Shown one piece after another: positions 8,132 to 16,683 of a DNA stretch of 33,629 nt. The notes under the pieces were generated by a model that searched no databases, was not told the DNA's origin, and saw nothing but the letters and a program-made list of their open reading frames with translations. Numbering within the stretch: position 1 is the first letter of the stretch; every line of letters starts with the position of its first letter. The position numbers and the translations under genes were made by a program. Origin of the DNA: a bacterium (GTDB taxonomy: Bacteria; Patescibacteriota; Saccharimonadia; Saccharimonadales; Saccharimonadaceae); NCBI GenBank assembly GCA_030452455.1, contig JAKDMF010000002.1:1-33629 (forward strand). The letters are read 5' to 3'.

Positions 8132-8284
8132 ATGCCAAAGAAAACTGACAAAAAAAATTCAGCAAAACAGACAGAACGCCACGAAAACATACCAGGTTTT
8201 GAGCCATTTAAGATAACTCTTGTAGTATCTATTATCGGTGGAGTCACCTTAGTAGTGTTTGCAATCGCATCCTACTATCTATAA
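8132..8284 (+). CDS. 50-residue single-helix membrane protein
   Basis: A small protein with a Lys-rich soluble start (MPKKTDKKNS), an acidic middle and one C-terminal transmembrane helix at about residues 28-48, ending in YYL. An N-in, C-out orientation is expected from the charges. It has its own promoter with the -10 ending 6 nt before the ATG. It is divergent from the HxlR regulator and ends 10 bp before the convergent natB-like gene. The promoter, composition and helix argue that it is real. Function unknown; it could be a small regulator of a membrane complex. Confidence 0.68.
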   Translation: MPKKTDKKNSAKQTERHENIPGFEPFKITLVVSIIGGVTLVVFAIASYYL

Positions 8285-8294
8285 AACAGACGGT

Positions 8295-9509
8295 CTAGCT
8301 TTTTTTACTAGGAAACAGTGATTTCAGGCTGATTCGCTTTGAGTATTCAAGTGCCCCGAAGCGGAACATACGAATAGCAATACCAAGGGCTAATATAGCA
8401 CTTACTGCGAGGATTGCGATTCCGAGTACCGCCTCAGCTGGGTCTAAGTTGCCAATAGAGTTTCGCAAGAGTAGTGGGATTGGTGCTGTCAGTGGGAAGA
8501 ACGATAGAATCTTGACTAGCATGGCCTCGGGCGATGAAACAAATAGTGTCACGGCGTAGAGCGGGCCAAATATTAAGACCATGACGACACCGAAGAATCC
8601 ACCAGCTTCTTTGGCGGTTGGTGTTGCGGCACCGATCGCTACCAGCAACCCTGTAAATAGCAGGAAGCTAAATACGAACAGTACGGCGCCGATAGCGATT
8701 CGCGCTGGGTCAAGTGGGATGTTTGATAGGTCAAGCTCTGGCAGGCCGATGTTCTCGCGCAGGAATATAAAGGCTATGACGACTGGTATTAAGGTTATGA
8801 TAATTTGTATCAAGGCTAGGACCAGTAGCGATAATATTTTGCCAATAATCAATGTCCTTGGTTTGATAGTGGTCAAGATCATCTCGATAACGCGGTTTTC
8901 TTTTTCCTCGGTGGTGCTAGTCAGCATCTGGTTACCGAACATAATTATCAAAATATAGAACAAGACTAGGAATAGACCGGGTGCGATTAGCTGCTTGAAG
9001 CCGTTATACTCGGCCCCGTCTTTATAGGTTGTCGAGCTAAAGTTAACCTGTCCCTGTAAAATAGCCGTAAACTCAACACCGGCCTTGCTAGCGGCTGAGG
9101 CGGTTAACATTTGCTCAGCGGTCGATTGATAGCGACTGTTATCAAATAGACCGACGTCGTTAGCGTAGACTTCGACATTTTGCTGTTTAATGTCCGGCGG
9201 ATAGTAGAAGTAAGCATCAATTTTGCCGGTCTTAACATCAGCGATGCCCTGGTGTTTGTCTTTGATTTCTTTTGCTTTGAGAGATTTCAAGATGTTTGGT
9301 GAGATATGGTCAGACTTATCGGTCACTTCGACCGTAAACTTTTGATCGCCAACTGATTTAGCGGCTTCATTTGTGGCTTGATTCGAGAAAAAGACGACGA
9401 CAAAAATAAAACCAATAATGACTGGAAAAGACAGGGCCATAATCCAAAAAGTTTTCTTTTTGAGGGTTCGAATTATTTCAAATTTGAAAACAGTGTCTAG
9501 ATTATGCAT
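8295..9509 (-). CDS. ABC-2 type transporter permease (NatB-like)
   Basis: A 404-residue membrane protein: a first helix at about residues 20-42, a large extracytoplasmic domain (about 45-170), then five to six helices from about 175 to 385 with the motif TSTTEEKENRVIEMILTT after the second helix. This is the layout of the NatB/YhaP ABC-2 permeases that pair with NatA-type ATPases for Na+ or drug export. Its ATG overlaps the end of the ATPase gene by 8 bp, so the two are co-translated. The substrate is not shown by the sequence. Confidence 0.9.
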   Translation of the reverse strand: MHNLDTVFKFEIIRTLKKKTFWIMALSFPVIIGFIFVVVFFSNQATNEAAKSVGDQKFTVEVTDKSDHISPNILKSLKAKEIKDKHQGIADVKTGKIDAYFYYPPDIKQQNVEVYANDVGLFDNSRYQSTAEQMLTASAASKAGVEFTAILQGQVNFSSTTYKDGAEYNGFKQLIAPGLFLVLFYILIIMFGNQMLTSTTEEKENRVIEMILTTIKPRTLIIGKILSLLVLALIQIIITLIPVVIAFIFLRENIGLPELDLSNIPLDPARIAIGAVLFVFSFLLFTGLLVAIGAATPTAKEAGGFFGVVMVLIFGPLYAVTLFVSSPEAMLVKILSFFPLTAPIPLLLRNSIGNLDPAEAVLGIAILAVSAILALGIAIRMFRFGALEYSKRISLKSLFPSKKS

Positions 9510-10254
9510 GGTTGACCTCGTCTTTGTTGTCGTATATTTTTACAAAAATATCATCGAGACTAGCGCCACCGAATTTATTTTTGACATCTTTGATTGTTCC
9601 ATAGGCCTCAGCCTTACCGTTTTTAAGTAAGATGATTCGGTCGCACAGCTTCTCAACTTCTTCCATCTGGTGAGTCACGAATATAACAGTTGCCCCGCCC
9701 CGGCGGTGTTCATCGATAATATCCATCAAAAGTCGGCGATTAACCGGGTCAAAGCCCTTGGTCGGTTCGTCGAGTATCAGCAGCTCCGGGTCGTTCATGA
9801 CCGTGATACCTACTTGGATTTTCTGCTGCTGGCCACCAGATAGTTTATCGAGACGAGTTGTCGCCTTATCGCCAAGGTCGACTTTTTTAAGGTAGTCAAG
9901 TGACCACTGCTTGGCGTCAGCTTTAGCCATGCCTTTTAGCTGACCAAAGTAGACCATGGTGTCAATGACCGACTCTTTTTTGTAGAGACCACGCTCTTCT
10001 GGCAGGTAGCCAAGCTTAATGTCGCTATCGACGCTGAAGGTTTTGCCGTCGATTAGGAGCTGGCCAGAGTCGGCCCCGTAAATTCCGAGCAGGCTCCGGA
10101 TAGTCGTGGTTTTACCGGATCCGTTGCTACCGAGAAAGCCAAATACCTCACCTCGATTTACTTCAAAAGATAGCCTATCGATTATTTTTTTCTTGCCAAA
10201 AGATATCGAAAAATCTTTCACAGTTACCATGGGTGTTGCTGGTGATTTTGCCAT
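9502..10254 (-). CDS. ABC transporter ATPase (NatA-like)
   Basis: A 250-residue ATPase that powers the adjacent ABC-2 permease. Visible motifs are Walker A GSNGSGKTT (about 40), signature LSGGQQQK (about 137), Walker B LLILDEPTKGFD (about 154) and the H-loop in FVTHQMEE. The ATG at 10254 is chosen because AAGGAG lies 5 nt upstream; an in-frame start at 10287 has no such site. The last codons overlap the permease start by 8 bp. Confidence 0.93.
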   Translation of the reverse strand: MAKSPATPMVTVKDFSISFGKKKIIDRLSFEVNRGEVFGFLGSNGSGKTTTIRSLLGIYGADSGQLLIDGKTFSVDSDIKLGYLPEERGLYKKESVIDTMVYFGQLKGMAKADAKQWSLDYLKKVDLGDKATTRLDKLSGGQQQKIQVGITVMNDPELLILDEPTKGFDPVNRRLLMDIIDEHRRGGATVIFVTHQMEEVEKLCDRIILLKNGKAEAYGTIKDVKNKFGGASLDDIFVKIYDNKDEVNHA

Positions 10255-10342
10255 TACTCTCCTTATGTCTTTATAAAATTTAAACACATTTAGCTCAAGA
10301 TGGTCAACGTTTATAAGACTTCATCGTGGTAAACTTAGGTCA

Positions 10343-11545
10343 ATGAGTTCAGCAAATTATTTTTCTATTAAAACTAGAATTCCGGGGCGTCATGGCCGAA
10401 CGGGGGTTATTAAAACTCCACATGGTGAAATCGCGACCCCAGCTTTTATACCGGTCGGCACCCAGGCTAGTCTAAAGTCCCTAACGCCCGAGCAGCTAAA
10501 AGCGACCGGTGCTCAGGCGGTGCTAGTTAATGCCTATCACTTGTACTTACGACCCAGCGCACCACTAATTGACGAAGCTGGCGGCGTTCATAAATTCATG
10601 AACTGGAGCGGCCCAATCTTTTCTGACAGCGGCGGATTTCAGGTTATGTCGCTCGGAGTTGGTTTTAAGAAAGTGATTGATATGTCCGGTGAGCTGCCTG
10701 ATAAAAAATTAGGCAAAAAAGACAAGCTGGCCTGGATTACAGACGAGGGCGTGACTTTTAAGTCGCACCTTGATGGCAGCATGCACCTATTTACGCCAGA
10801 AAAATCTATGCAAATCCAGCATGAAATCGGGGCTGATATTACATTCGCTTTTGACGAACTGACAACGCTGCATCATAGTTATAACTACCAGCTGGAGTCG
10901 CTTAATCGTCGGACGCATCCATGGGCCGAGCGAAGTTTGTTAGAGCACAAGCGGCTCAATAGCGAGCGGTCGCATCGACCACCACAGGCTCTATTTGGTG
11001 TGGTTCAGGGCGCTAATCATGAAGATCTACGCCGTAAGTCGGCTAAGTTTCTAGGTAGTCTTGATTTCGATGGCTACGGACTGGGCGGCGCACTTGAGAA
11101 GTCGAAGATTGGTGAGATTGTTTCCTGGATGGCTGATGAACTACCCGAAGACAAGCCACGGCACATGCTCGGTATATCAGAGCCCGACGATATATTTGCT
11201 TGTATCGAAAACGGCGCCGATACCTTTGACTGTGTCTCACCAGCCCGGGTCGGACGTAACGGCGCGCTGTATACCCGCCACGGCCGAGTTAATATAACTA
11301 ATCAACGCTTCCAGAGAGACTTCTCACCATTTGACGAAGACTGTAGCTGCTACACCTGCCAGAATTTTTCCCGGGCTTACCTGCGCCATTTGTTCAAGGC
11401 TAACGAGCTTCTATCTAACACTCTAGCCACTATTCATAATGAGCAATTTATCGTTGAGTTAGTCGATAATATACGAGATTCAATCGATAATGGAACTTAC
11501 GAAGTTTTTAAACAAAATTTTTTGTCCGACTATTACAATAAATAG
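10343..11545 (+). CDS. tgt: tRNA-guanine transglycosylase
   Basis: A 400-residue TIM-barrel enzyme that replaces guanine at the wobble position of GUN-anticodon tRNAs with preQ1 or queuine. Visible are the base-binding FSDSGGFQ with the first active Asp (about 95), FDCVSPAR with the nucleophile Asp (about 296), and the zinc site C-x-C-x2-C (Cys 334, 336, 339) with a nearby His. No queuosine synthesis gene is in the window, so the base would be salvaged. An insert near residues 112-135 (Lys-rich) is a minor feature also found in some relatives. TG-G-TAAACT (-10 at 10330-10335) ends 7 nt before the ATG with no Shine-Dalgarno sequence. Confidence 0.95.
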   Translation: MSSANYFSIKTRIPGRHGRTGVIKTPHGEIATPAFIPVGTQASLKSLTPEQLKATGAQAVLVNAYHLYLRPSAPLIDEAGGVHKFMNWSGPIFSDSGGFQVMSLGVGFKKVIDMSGELPDKKLGKKDKLAWITDEGVTFKSHLDGSMHLFTPEKSMQIQHEIGADITFAFDELTTLHHSYNYQLESLNRRTHPWAERSLLEHKRLNSERSHRPPQALFGVVQGANHEDLRRKSAKFLGSLDFDGYGLGGALEKSKIGEIVSWMADELPEDKPRHMLGISEPDDIFACIENGADTFDCVSPARVGRNGALYTRHGRVNITNQRFQRDFSPFDEDCSCYTCQNFSRAYLRHLFKANELLSNTLATIHNEQFIVELVDNIRDSIDNGTYEVFKQNFLSDYYNK

Positions 11546-11546
11546 C

Positions 11547-11576
11547 TTGGTCAACCTAAATAACTAGTGCTATAAT
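11547..11576 (+). promoter_or_regulatory. Sigma70-type promoter of the AI-2E permease gene
   Basis: TTGGTC (-35, 11547-11552), 18-bp spacer and TATAAT (-10, 11571-11576). The predicted start, near 11583, is 2 nt before the ATG. The -35 overlaps the last bases of tgt. Confidence 0.75.
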
Positions 11577-11584
11577 GACAACAT

Positions 11585-12715
11585 ATGAAGGTACGTATTG
11601 AGATCGACACAAAAACTTTTGTCCGCTTCTGGCTAGTTGTAATCGCCTTTGCGCTTGCCGCGCTAGCTATTTACAGCGCCCGGACCGCTCTATTGATTGT
11701 CGGTATCTCATTTTTCCTAGCTCTAGCGCTTAACCCGCCGGTCAACTGGATAGCTAAGCACATGCCAGGTCGAAGCCGCGTCGGCGGCACTGCCATCGCC
11801 TTCGTGCTGGTTGTCTTGGTGCTAAGTACATTTTTGGTACTGGTCACGCCGCCGATCGTGGAGCAGACAGCTAAATTCGCCCAAGCGGCACCTGGCTTTG
11901 TGGATACGGCGACGGATAAGTACAAGGCGCTAGACGATGTAATCCAGCGCTACGACCTGCAGCCGCAAGTTGATAGTGCCGTTAATTCAATCAAGAACAA
12001 TGCCACATCGTGGGCAGCCGACTTCGGTCAGATCCTCGCAACCGGCGTCGGATCGGCCATGAAATTCCTGGTAGCAGCTCTTATCGCCCTAGTCATGTCG
12101 TTTTTAATGCTGGTCGAAGGTCCAGCTTGGCTAGAGAGACTTTGGCGACTCTATCGTGACGAAAAGAAAATGAAGCAGCACCGGAAGCTTTTGACGAAAA
12201 TGTACTCGGTTGTGTCTGGCTACGTAAATGGTCAGCTGATGGTTTCAGCTATCGGCGCTGGCATGTCGGCCTTGACGGTCTTCGTACTTAGCCTGTTCTT
12301 CGATATCCCAGCCGGCCTAGCTATGCCAGTCTTCGCAATCACCTTTGTGCTGTCACTTATTCCGATGTTCGGTGCCACAATTGCCGGCGTCATCATCACG
12401 CTGCTACTGGCCTTCAATAACCTAACAGCCGCCATCATATTCATCATATTCTTTGTCATCTACCAGCAGGTTGAAAATAACTTCGTATCGCCAGTCGTTC
12501 AATCAAAAGCAATCGAACTATCAGCCCTAGCGGTCTTAATCGCGGCCACGGTCGGTATTTACATATTTGGAATCCTCGGTGGTATTATAGCTATTCCGAT
12601 TGCTGGCTGTATTAAAGTCGTGCTTGAAGAGTACTTGAATACGCGGCCCGATGGACCAAAGTCCAAGAAGCCAATTCTTAAAAAACTAGCCCACAAAGCA
12701 ACCGAAAGTAACTAG
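11585..12715 (+). CDS. AI-2E family (PerM/UPF0118) permease
   Basis: A 376-residue membrane protein with the family pattern of two helix pairs separated by a soluble segment (about 95-155): helices near 12-50, 65-90, 157-182, 215-245, 250-285 and 305-345. The C-terminal signature around NNLTAAIIFIIFFVIYQQVENNFVSP is typical. Members were first proposed as autoinducer-2 exporters; others are Na+/H+ antiporters or small-molecule exporters, so the substrate is open. A bidirectional terminator follows. The start lies 8 nt after the -10 box. Confidence 0.9.
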   Translation: MKVRIEIDTKTFVRFWLVVIAFALAALAIYSARTALLIVGISFFLALALNPPVNWIAKHMPGRSRVGGTAIAFVLVVLVLSTFLVLVTPPIVEQTAKFAQAAPGFVDTATDKYKALDDVIQRYDLQPQVDSAVNSIKNNATSWAADFGQILATGVGSAMKFLVAALIALVMSFLMLVEGPAWLERLWRLYRDEKKMKQHRKLLTKMYSVVSGYVNGQLMVSAIGAGMSALTVFVLSLFFDIPAGLAMPVFAITFVLSLIPMFGATIAGVIITLLLAFNNLTAAIIFIIFFVIYQQVENNFVSPVVQSKAIELSALAVLIAATVGIYIFGILGGIIAIPIAGCIKVVLEEYLNTRPDGPKSKKPILKKLAHKATESN

Positions 12716-12727
12716 AAAAATCCAAAC

Positions 12728-12757
12728 AAAAAAGTCGTCTCGAGGGACGACTATTTT
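12728..12757. terminator. Bidirectional terminator between convergent genes
   Basis: Stem 12733-12739 with 12746-12752. Minus-strand transcripts meet a T6 run after it, plus-strand transcripts a T4 run. It serves both the AI-2E permease gene and cysS. Confidence 0.8.
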
Positions 12758-12763
12758 AGTTAC

Positions 12764-14188
12764 CTAAATATATTGCCAGTAGGTAGCGTCGGACGAATCT
12801 TTGAGCTGGATGCCGCGCTCGGCTAGGGCGTCGCGAAGTCGGTCAGCCTCCTGCCAGTTTTTGTCAGCTCGGGCGCTTTGACGGTCGGTGATTAGTTGCT
12901 TTACGTCATCGTCGATATCGGGTGTGGAGTCCATAATACCAAGACCGAGTAGCTCGTCGATAGCTTTGACCGTCGACTCGATCGCTTGAGTGGTCGACTT
13001 CAGTGCAATACTGGACAGGTGCGCATCAACTACCTGGAGCGCTCCAGGTGTGTTTAGGTTGTCATTTAGTGCAGTTATCATGTCCTGGCGAAGCTCATGA
13101 CTTGGAATATCTGTACCGGTCTGCATGTCCTGTCGCTGGTGCCTGATGGCGGCTAGGTTGCGCCAGTTGTTCAGATGGTTCTTGGCTGCTTCGAGGTTCT
13201 CGAAGCTGAAGTTACCTTCGCTTTGATATTGGCTCTGCAGAACAAGCATTCGATAGTCCATTGGGCTGTAGCCTTTAGACTCTATGTCGGACAAAGTGTA
13301 GCCATTGCCGAGGCTCTTGCTGATCTTAGTACCATTAACTTTTAGGTGATTGTTGTGTAGCCAAAAATTTGAGAATGTTTTACCGGTGGCCGCCTCCGAC
13401 TGCGCTATCTCGTTGCTGTGATGAACGGGGATGTGATCGATCCCGCCAGTATGGATGTCGATGGTATCGCCTAGCAGTGTTAGCGCCATCGCGCTACACT
13501 CGAGATGCCAGCCCGGAAAGCCCATCTTGTCACTGGCTGAGGGATCGTCTAGAACGTCAGTTGGTGTCACCCACTCCATGTCACGAGTTTGACCCTGAGG
13601 TGTAAACTTCCAGACGGCGAAATCGCTGATATTACGTTTGTCGGAGTTGAAGTCAACTCGGGCACCAGCTCTCTGAGCTTCGAGGTTGAGATGAGCAAAA
13701 TCAGCATAAGTCGGAAATAGTGACGTATCAAAATAAATACCATCGTCGATTTGGTACAAATAGCCGGTCTGTTTGAGGCGTCGGATTAGATCAAGCTGCT
13801 CGTCGATGTAGTTAGTCGCCTTTGTGATGTGAGCTGGCGGCAGCAAGTTTAGTTTATCCATGCCGCCTAGAAAGTCCTCTGTATAGAACTCGGCAACTTC
13901 CCAGGCAGTTTTACCCTCGCGCTTGGCCCCCTTTTCTAGCTTGTCCTGGCCATCGTCGGCATCGCTAACTAAGTGGCCGACGTCAGTTATGTTCATGACG
14001 CGTTCGACCTTATAGTCGTTAGCTATCAGAGTTCGTACTAGAATATCCCAGTAAATGTAGGCGGCCCAGTTACCGACGTGTAGGTAGTCATAAACTGTCG
14101 GTCCACAGGTATAGAGTCGAACCATATCATTATAGATCGGTGAAAACTGATCACTACTGCGAGTCAGTGTGTTATAGAGCTTAAGCAT
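12764..14188 (-). CDS. cysS: Cysteinyl-tRNA synthetase
   Basis: A 474-residue class I synthetase that charges tRNA-Cys. It has [15 protein letters not shown] at the N-terminus (HVGN is its HIGH motif, Cys is the first zinc ligand), the second zinc-site stretch HLECSAMA, and the second class I motif KISKSLGN. The C-terminus keeps the DALxxxGIxLxD pattern. The ATG at 14188 overlaps the stop of the NrnA-like gene by 8 bp, which favours it over an in-frame start at 14215. The two are co-transcribed. Confidence 0.95.
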   Translation of the reverse strand: MLKLYNTLTRSSDQFSPIYNDMVRLYTCGPTVYDYLHVGNWAAYIYWDILVRTLIANDYKVERVMNITDVGHLVSDADDGQDKLEKGAKREGKTAWEVAEFYTEDFLGGMDKLNLLPPAHITKATNYIDEQLDLIRRLKQTGYLYQIDDGIYFDTSLFPTYADFAHLNLEAQRAGARVDFNSDKRNISDFAVWKFTPQGQTRDMEWVTPTDVLDDPSASDKMGFPGWHLECSAMALTLLGDTIDIHTGGIDHIPVHHSNEIAQSEAATGKTFSNFWLHNNHLKVNGTKISKSLGNGYTLSDIESKGYSPMDYRMLVLQSQYQSEGNFSFENLEAAKNHLNNWRNLAAIRHQRQDMQTGTDIPSHELRQDMITALNDNLNTPGALQVVDAHLSSIALKSTTQAIESTVKAIDELLGLGIMDSTPDIDDDVKQLITDRQSARADKNWQEADRLRDALAERGIQLKDSSDATYWQYI

Positions 14189-15158
14189 CGCCAAGGGCCT
14201 TATTGGTGGCATCAATTAGCTCTTTGACGACAACATCATAGCTATCGTAAACCCGGAAACCAGCTGCGTACTCATGTCCACCGCCACCGAAGTAGCCAGC
14301 AACTGATGTTGAGACCGGTAAGTTGGAGCGTATTTTTCCGGTTAGCTTGCCGTCGGGGTATGTCTTGAGAGCGACGGCTATATCGACACCTTCGACTAAG
14401 CGCATCTCATCGAGCACCAAAACACTTGGATTGTATTGGTCGCTGTATTTTTGGATATCTTCCCACGGAATGTGAACGGTGGCTAGTTTGCCGCCCAAGA
14501 AGTATTCGATACGGCCGATCAGCTGGCCTTTATAGGTTAAAATTTCGGGAGATTTTTTCATAAATTCACGGCGTCGTTCTTCGATGTCGGCCACTTTGGC
14601 GCCGAGCTCAGTTAGTTTGCCGGCCGTAAAGTAGCTGCTAGGTGAAACACTTTGAGTGGTTAGCCCCAGGCTATCCGATAGCAGCGCCGCTAGCATGCTC
14701 TCGGCGGCTGATTTATTGATTGCCCAACCAGCCTCAACCGCTAGCTCGTAGACGACCTGACTGGCCGACACGACCGGTAGGATGACCGACTCGAAGTCGA
14801 ATTCCAACGTTGGTTTGGTCTCGTGATGATCGATTACTAGTACCGGGTGAGACTCTAGGAAGTGTCGGACACCGGGAGTGTTTAAAACTTTACTGAGCAG
14901 TACTTCGCTGCTGGTGTCGACGATTATGGCCATATCAGCCGATGTATCGAAGTCTTGCACTACCCTATCCCAGCCGCTCATATAGCGCATGTATTTAGGC
15001 ATTTCAACCGGGCAATATAGAGTAACATTTTTGCCAAGATCACCGAGAATTTCTTCCAGGGCTAGACTGCTGCCCAGCGAATCACCGTCTGGATTTTCGG
15101 CCTGGATAACGATAATATTTTGGGCTGAATTAATTAGTTCTGTCGCGTTGGTATGCAT
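14181..15158 (-). CDS. DHH/DHHA1 phosphoesterase (NrnA-like)
   Basis: A 325-residue enzyme of the NrnA/GdpP-type DHH family, which hydrolyses nano-RNAs, pAp or cyclic dinucleotides. Visible: motif I NPDGDSLGS (Asp24, Asp26), motif II IIVDTSS, motif III DHHETKP, the TDxxG-like DSLGLTTQ, and the DHHA1 motif GGGGHEYAAG. The His that usually stands two residues before the Asn of motif I (H-x-NPDGD) is Ala20 here, so one metal ligand may be missing. TG-G-TAAACT (-10 at 15167-15172) ends 8 nt before the ATG, suggesting a leaderless mRNA. cysS follows with an 8-bp overlap. Confidence 0.88.
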   Translation of the reverse strand: MHTNATELINSAQNIIVIQAENPDGDSLGSSLALEEILGDLGKNVTLYCPVEMPKYMRYMSGWDRVVQDFDTSADMAIIVDTSSEVLLSKVLNTPGVRHFLESHPVLVIDHHETKPTLEFDFESVILPVVSASQVVYELAVEAGWAINKSAAESMLAALLSDSLGLTTQSVSPSSYFTAGKLTELGAKVADIEERRREFMKKSPEILTYKGQLIGRIEYFLGGKLATVHIPWEDIQKYSDQYNPSVLVLDEMRLVEGVDIAVALKTYPDGKLTGKIRSNLPVSTSVAGYFGGGGHEYAAGFRVYDSYDVVVKELIDATNKALGDA

Positions 15159-15191
15159 ATACTCTTAGTTTACCACAACGGATACGATAGA

Positions 15192-15236
15192 TTGACAGTC
15201 TAGCGAGTTATATTGTAAGATATAGCCAATCTTACA
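15192..15236 (+). promoter_or_regulatory. Promoter overlapped by a palindrome
   Basis: TTGACA (-35, 15192-15197), 18-bp spacer and TAAGAT (-10, 15216-15221). An 8-bp inverted repeat (15214-15221 with 15229-15236, 7-nt centre) covers the -10 box and the expected start point, so it could be an operator or a hairpin at the 5' end of the mRNA. Confidence 0.66.
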
Positions 15237-15287
15237 GAACGTGAGATAGTCGTGATACACCATCACGTTAATAGACAGGAGATGGCG

Positions 15288-15644
15288 ATGACGCTATCAA
15301 CCCGCACTGAGGAACACATCAACAGCTTCAATCCGCTGTACTTGATTCATTCTGTCGGTGACGACAAATTGGTCGAGGAGATAGCCGATATCAAGCGAAG
15401 AGTTCGGCGAATTCTGCTGACTCGCAGTGATCCAACCTACCGAAGCTTCAATAAAGTAGCTCGGGCTTACCGGCGGATCATTCGACTCGGTAAATACACC
15501 TACAGCGATCAACTACTAGCTGCAGTCCAGTTGTGGAAAACCGAACGTCAGATGAGGTTCGGCGACTACGTCTACTACGATATGCATATGAAGGCTTTGA
15601 AACTGTTCGAATCCGAGCAGCCGATGGCCGACACATCTCAGTAG
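15288..15644 (+). CDS. Hypothetical basic protein
   Basis: A 118-residue soluble protein, Arg- and Tyr-rich in the middle (KRRVRRILLTRSD, RAYRRIIRLG), predicted mainly helical. No known motif is visible. The ATG at 15288 is chosen because AGGAG (15277-15281) lies 6 nt upstream; in-frame starts further upstream (15252, 15282) lack spacing. A promoter with a palindrome over its -10 lies about 65 bp upstream. Nucleic-acid binding is possible from its charge but not shown. Confidence 0.62.
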   Translation: MTLSTRTEEHINSFNPLYLIHSVGDDKLVEEIADIKRRVRRILLTRSDPTYRSFNKVARAYRRIIRLGKYTYSDQLLAAVQLWKTERQMRFGDYVYYDMHMKALKLFESEQPMADTSQ

Positions 15645-15694
15645 CCGGTAGTTTTTAGCAAAGTTTTGCAGCGATTCGGGTCATCTCCTGTCTC

Positions 15695-15735
15695 GCTGAC
15701 TAAGTACTCGAGTATCTCGAATATTTAGTCAGCGC
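15695..15735. terminator. Convergent-gene hairpin without T-run
   Basis: A perfect 10-bp stem (15695-15704 with 15726-15735) encloses a second short palindrome around CTCGAG. It lies between the convergent 118-residue gene and recR, where a terminator is expected, but neither strand has a T-run after it. Confidence 0.5.
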
Positions 15736-15742
15736 CAAAAAA

Positions 15743-16357
15743 TTAAATAGTTTTACGACCTTCTAGGGCGTGAGTTAGCGTAATTTGATCGGCATATTCG
15801 AGGTCGACGCCGACTGGTAATCCACGGGCCAAGCGACTCATTTTTACTACGACACCCTGCTCACTCAAGTAGCGCTGCAGGTATAACGCCGTCGACTCAC
15901 CTTCGACGCTAGCGTTAGTGGCGATAATAACTTCAATGACCTGATCGGACTTAATTCGCTCGACCAGTTCAGGGATATGGAGTTGTTCTGGTCCAATTCC
16001 ATCAATCGGTGAGATCGCCCCGCCTAGCACGTGGTAGGTGCCCATGTATTGATTAGTCCGCTCGAGCGCGACTATGTCGAGTGGTTCTTCCACTACAGCA
16101 ATTAGCGACTTATCACGGTCGCTATCGCTATAGAGTGGCGAGACGGTTTGGTCGTCGTTGATATAGGCAAAAGTAACCGGGCAATATTTGACCTTTTTAT
16201 GCAGAGTCGCCAGTGAGGCGGCTAGTTTTTGGACATTCCGATCGTCGGCCCGCAGTAAGTGCGTGGCGTAGCGTTCGGCGGTTCGAATACCTACCCCGGG
16301 CAAGTTACCGAGCTGCTCGATAACGTCCTCGAGCGCATTTGGTAGCAGTTGTCTCAC
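15743..16357 (-). CDS. recR: Recombination protein RecR lacking its zinc finger
   Basis: A 204-residue RecR, which with RecO or alone helps load RecA at gaps. The N-terminal helix-hairpin-helix (LGNLPGVGIRTAERYATHLL) and the Toprim domain (VVEEPLDIVALE, then TNASVEGESTALYL) are clear, as is the C-terminal RLARGLPVGVDLEYADQ. The four-cysteine zinc finger is degenerate: Cys59 remains but the others are Thr62, Ser73 and Tyr76. The stretch keeps its normal length, so this is substitution and not a frameshift. The GTG start directly abuts the ybaB stop codon, the usual ybaB-recR pairing. Confidence 0.94.
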   Translation of the reverse strand: MRQLLPNALEDVIEQLGNLPGVGIRTAERYATHLLRADDRNVQKLAASLATLHKKVKYCPVTFAYINDDQTVSPLYSDSDRDKSLIAVVEEPLDIVALERTNQYMGTYHVLGGAISPIDGIGPEQLHIPELVERIKSDQVIEVIIATNASVEGESTALYLQRYLSEQGVVVKMSRLARGLPVGVDLEYADQITLTHALEGRKTI

Positions 16358-16648
16358 CTAGAGTCCTAGGTTGCCAAGGCCGCCCATTAGTGGTTTCATT
16401 TTTTCAGCGGCAACTTCCTGAGCTTTTGTCATGCCGTCACGGACTGCAATCTCTACCCAGTGCTCAAGCTCAGAGATATTTTCAAGATCAACCTGCTCTG
16501 GGTCGATTTTTACACTCTTAACTTTAAGTTCGCCGTTGATCTGGACGACAACTGCGCCGTCGCCGGCCTCAACTTCGATAATTTGTTTAGCTAGGTCTTT
16601 TTGCGCTTTACGCATCTGGTTTAGCATTTTCATTTGGTCAAAAGCCAT
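16358..16648 (-). CDS. ybaB: YbaB/EbfC-family nucleoid-associated protein
   Basis: A 96-residue DNA-binding protein with the family layout: N-terminal helix (MLNQMRKAQKDLAKQ), a beta-hairpin (VVVQINGELKVKSVKID), a C-terminal helix and the Gly/Leu-rich tail. It forms dimers that coat DNA. GGAGGAGAA lies before the ATG. recR begins on the base after its stop codon, so the two form an operon. Confidence 0.92.
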   Translation of the reverse strand: MAFDQMKMLNQMRKAQKDLAKQIIEVEAGDGAVVVQINGELKVKSVKIDPEQVDLENISELEHWVEIAVRDGMTKAQEVAAEKMKPLMGGLGNLGL

Positions 16649-16683
16649 AATATTCTCCTCCTATGTATTAGTTCTAGTATACG

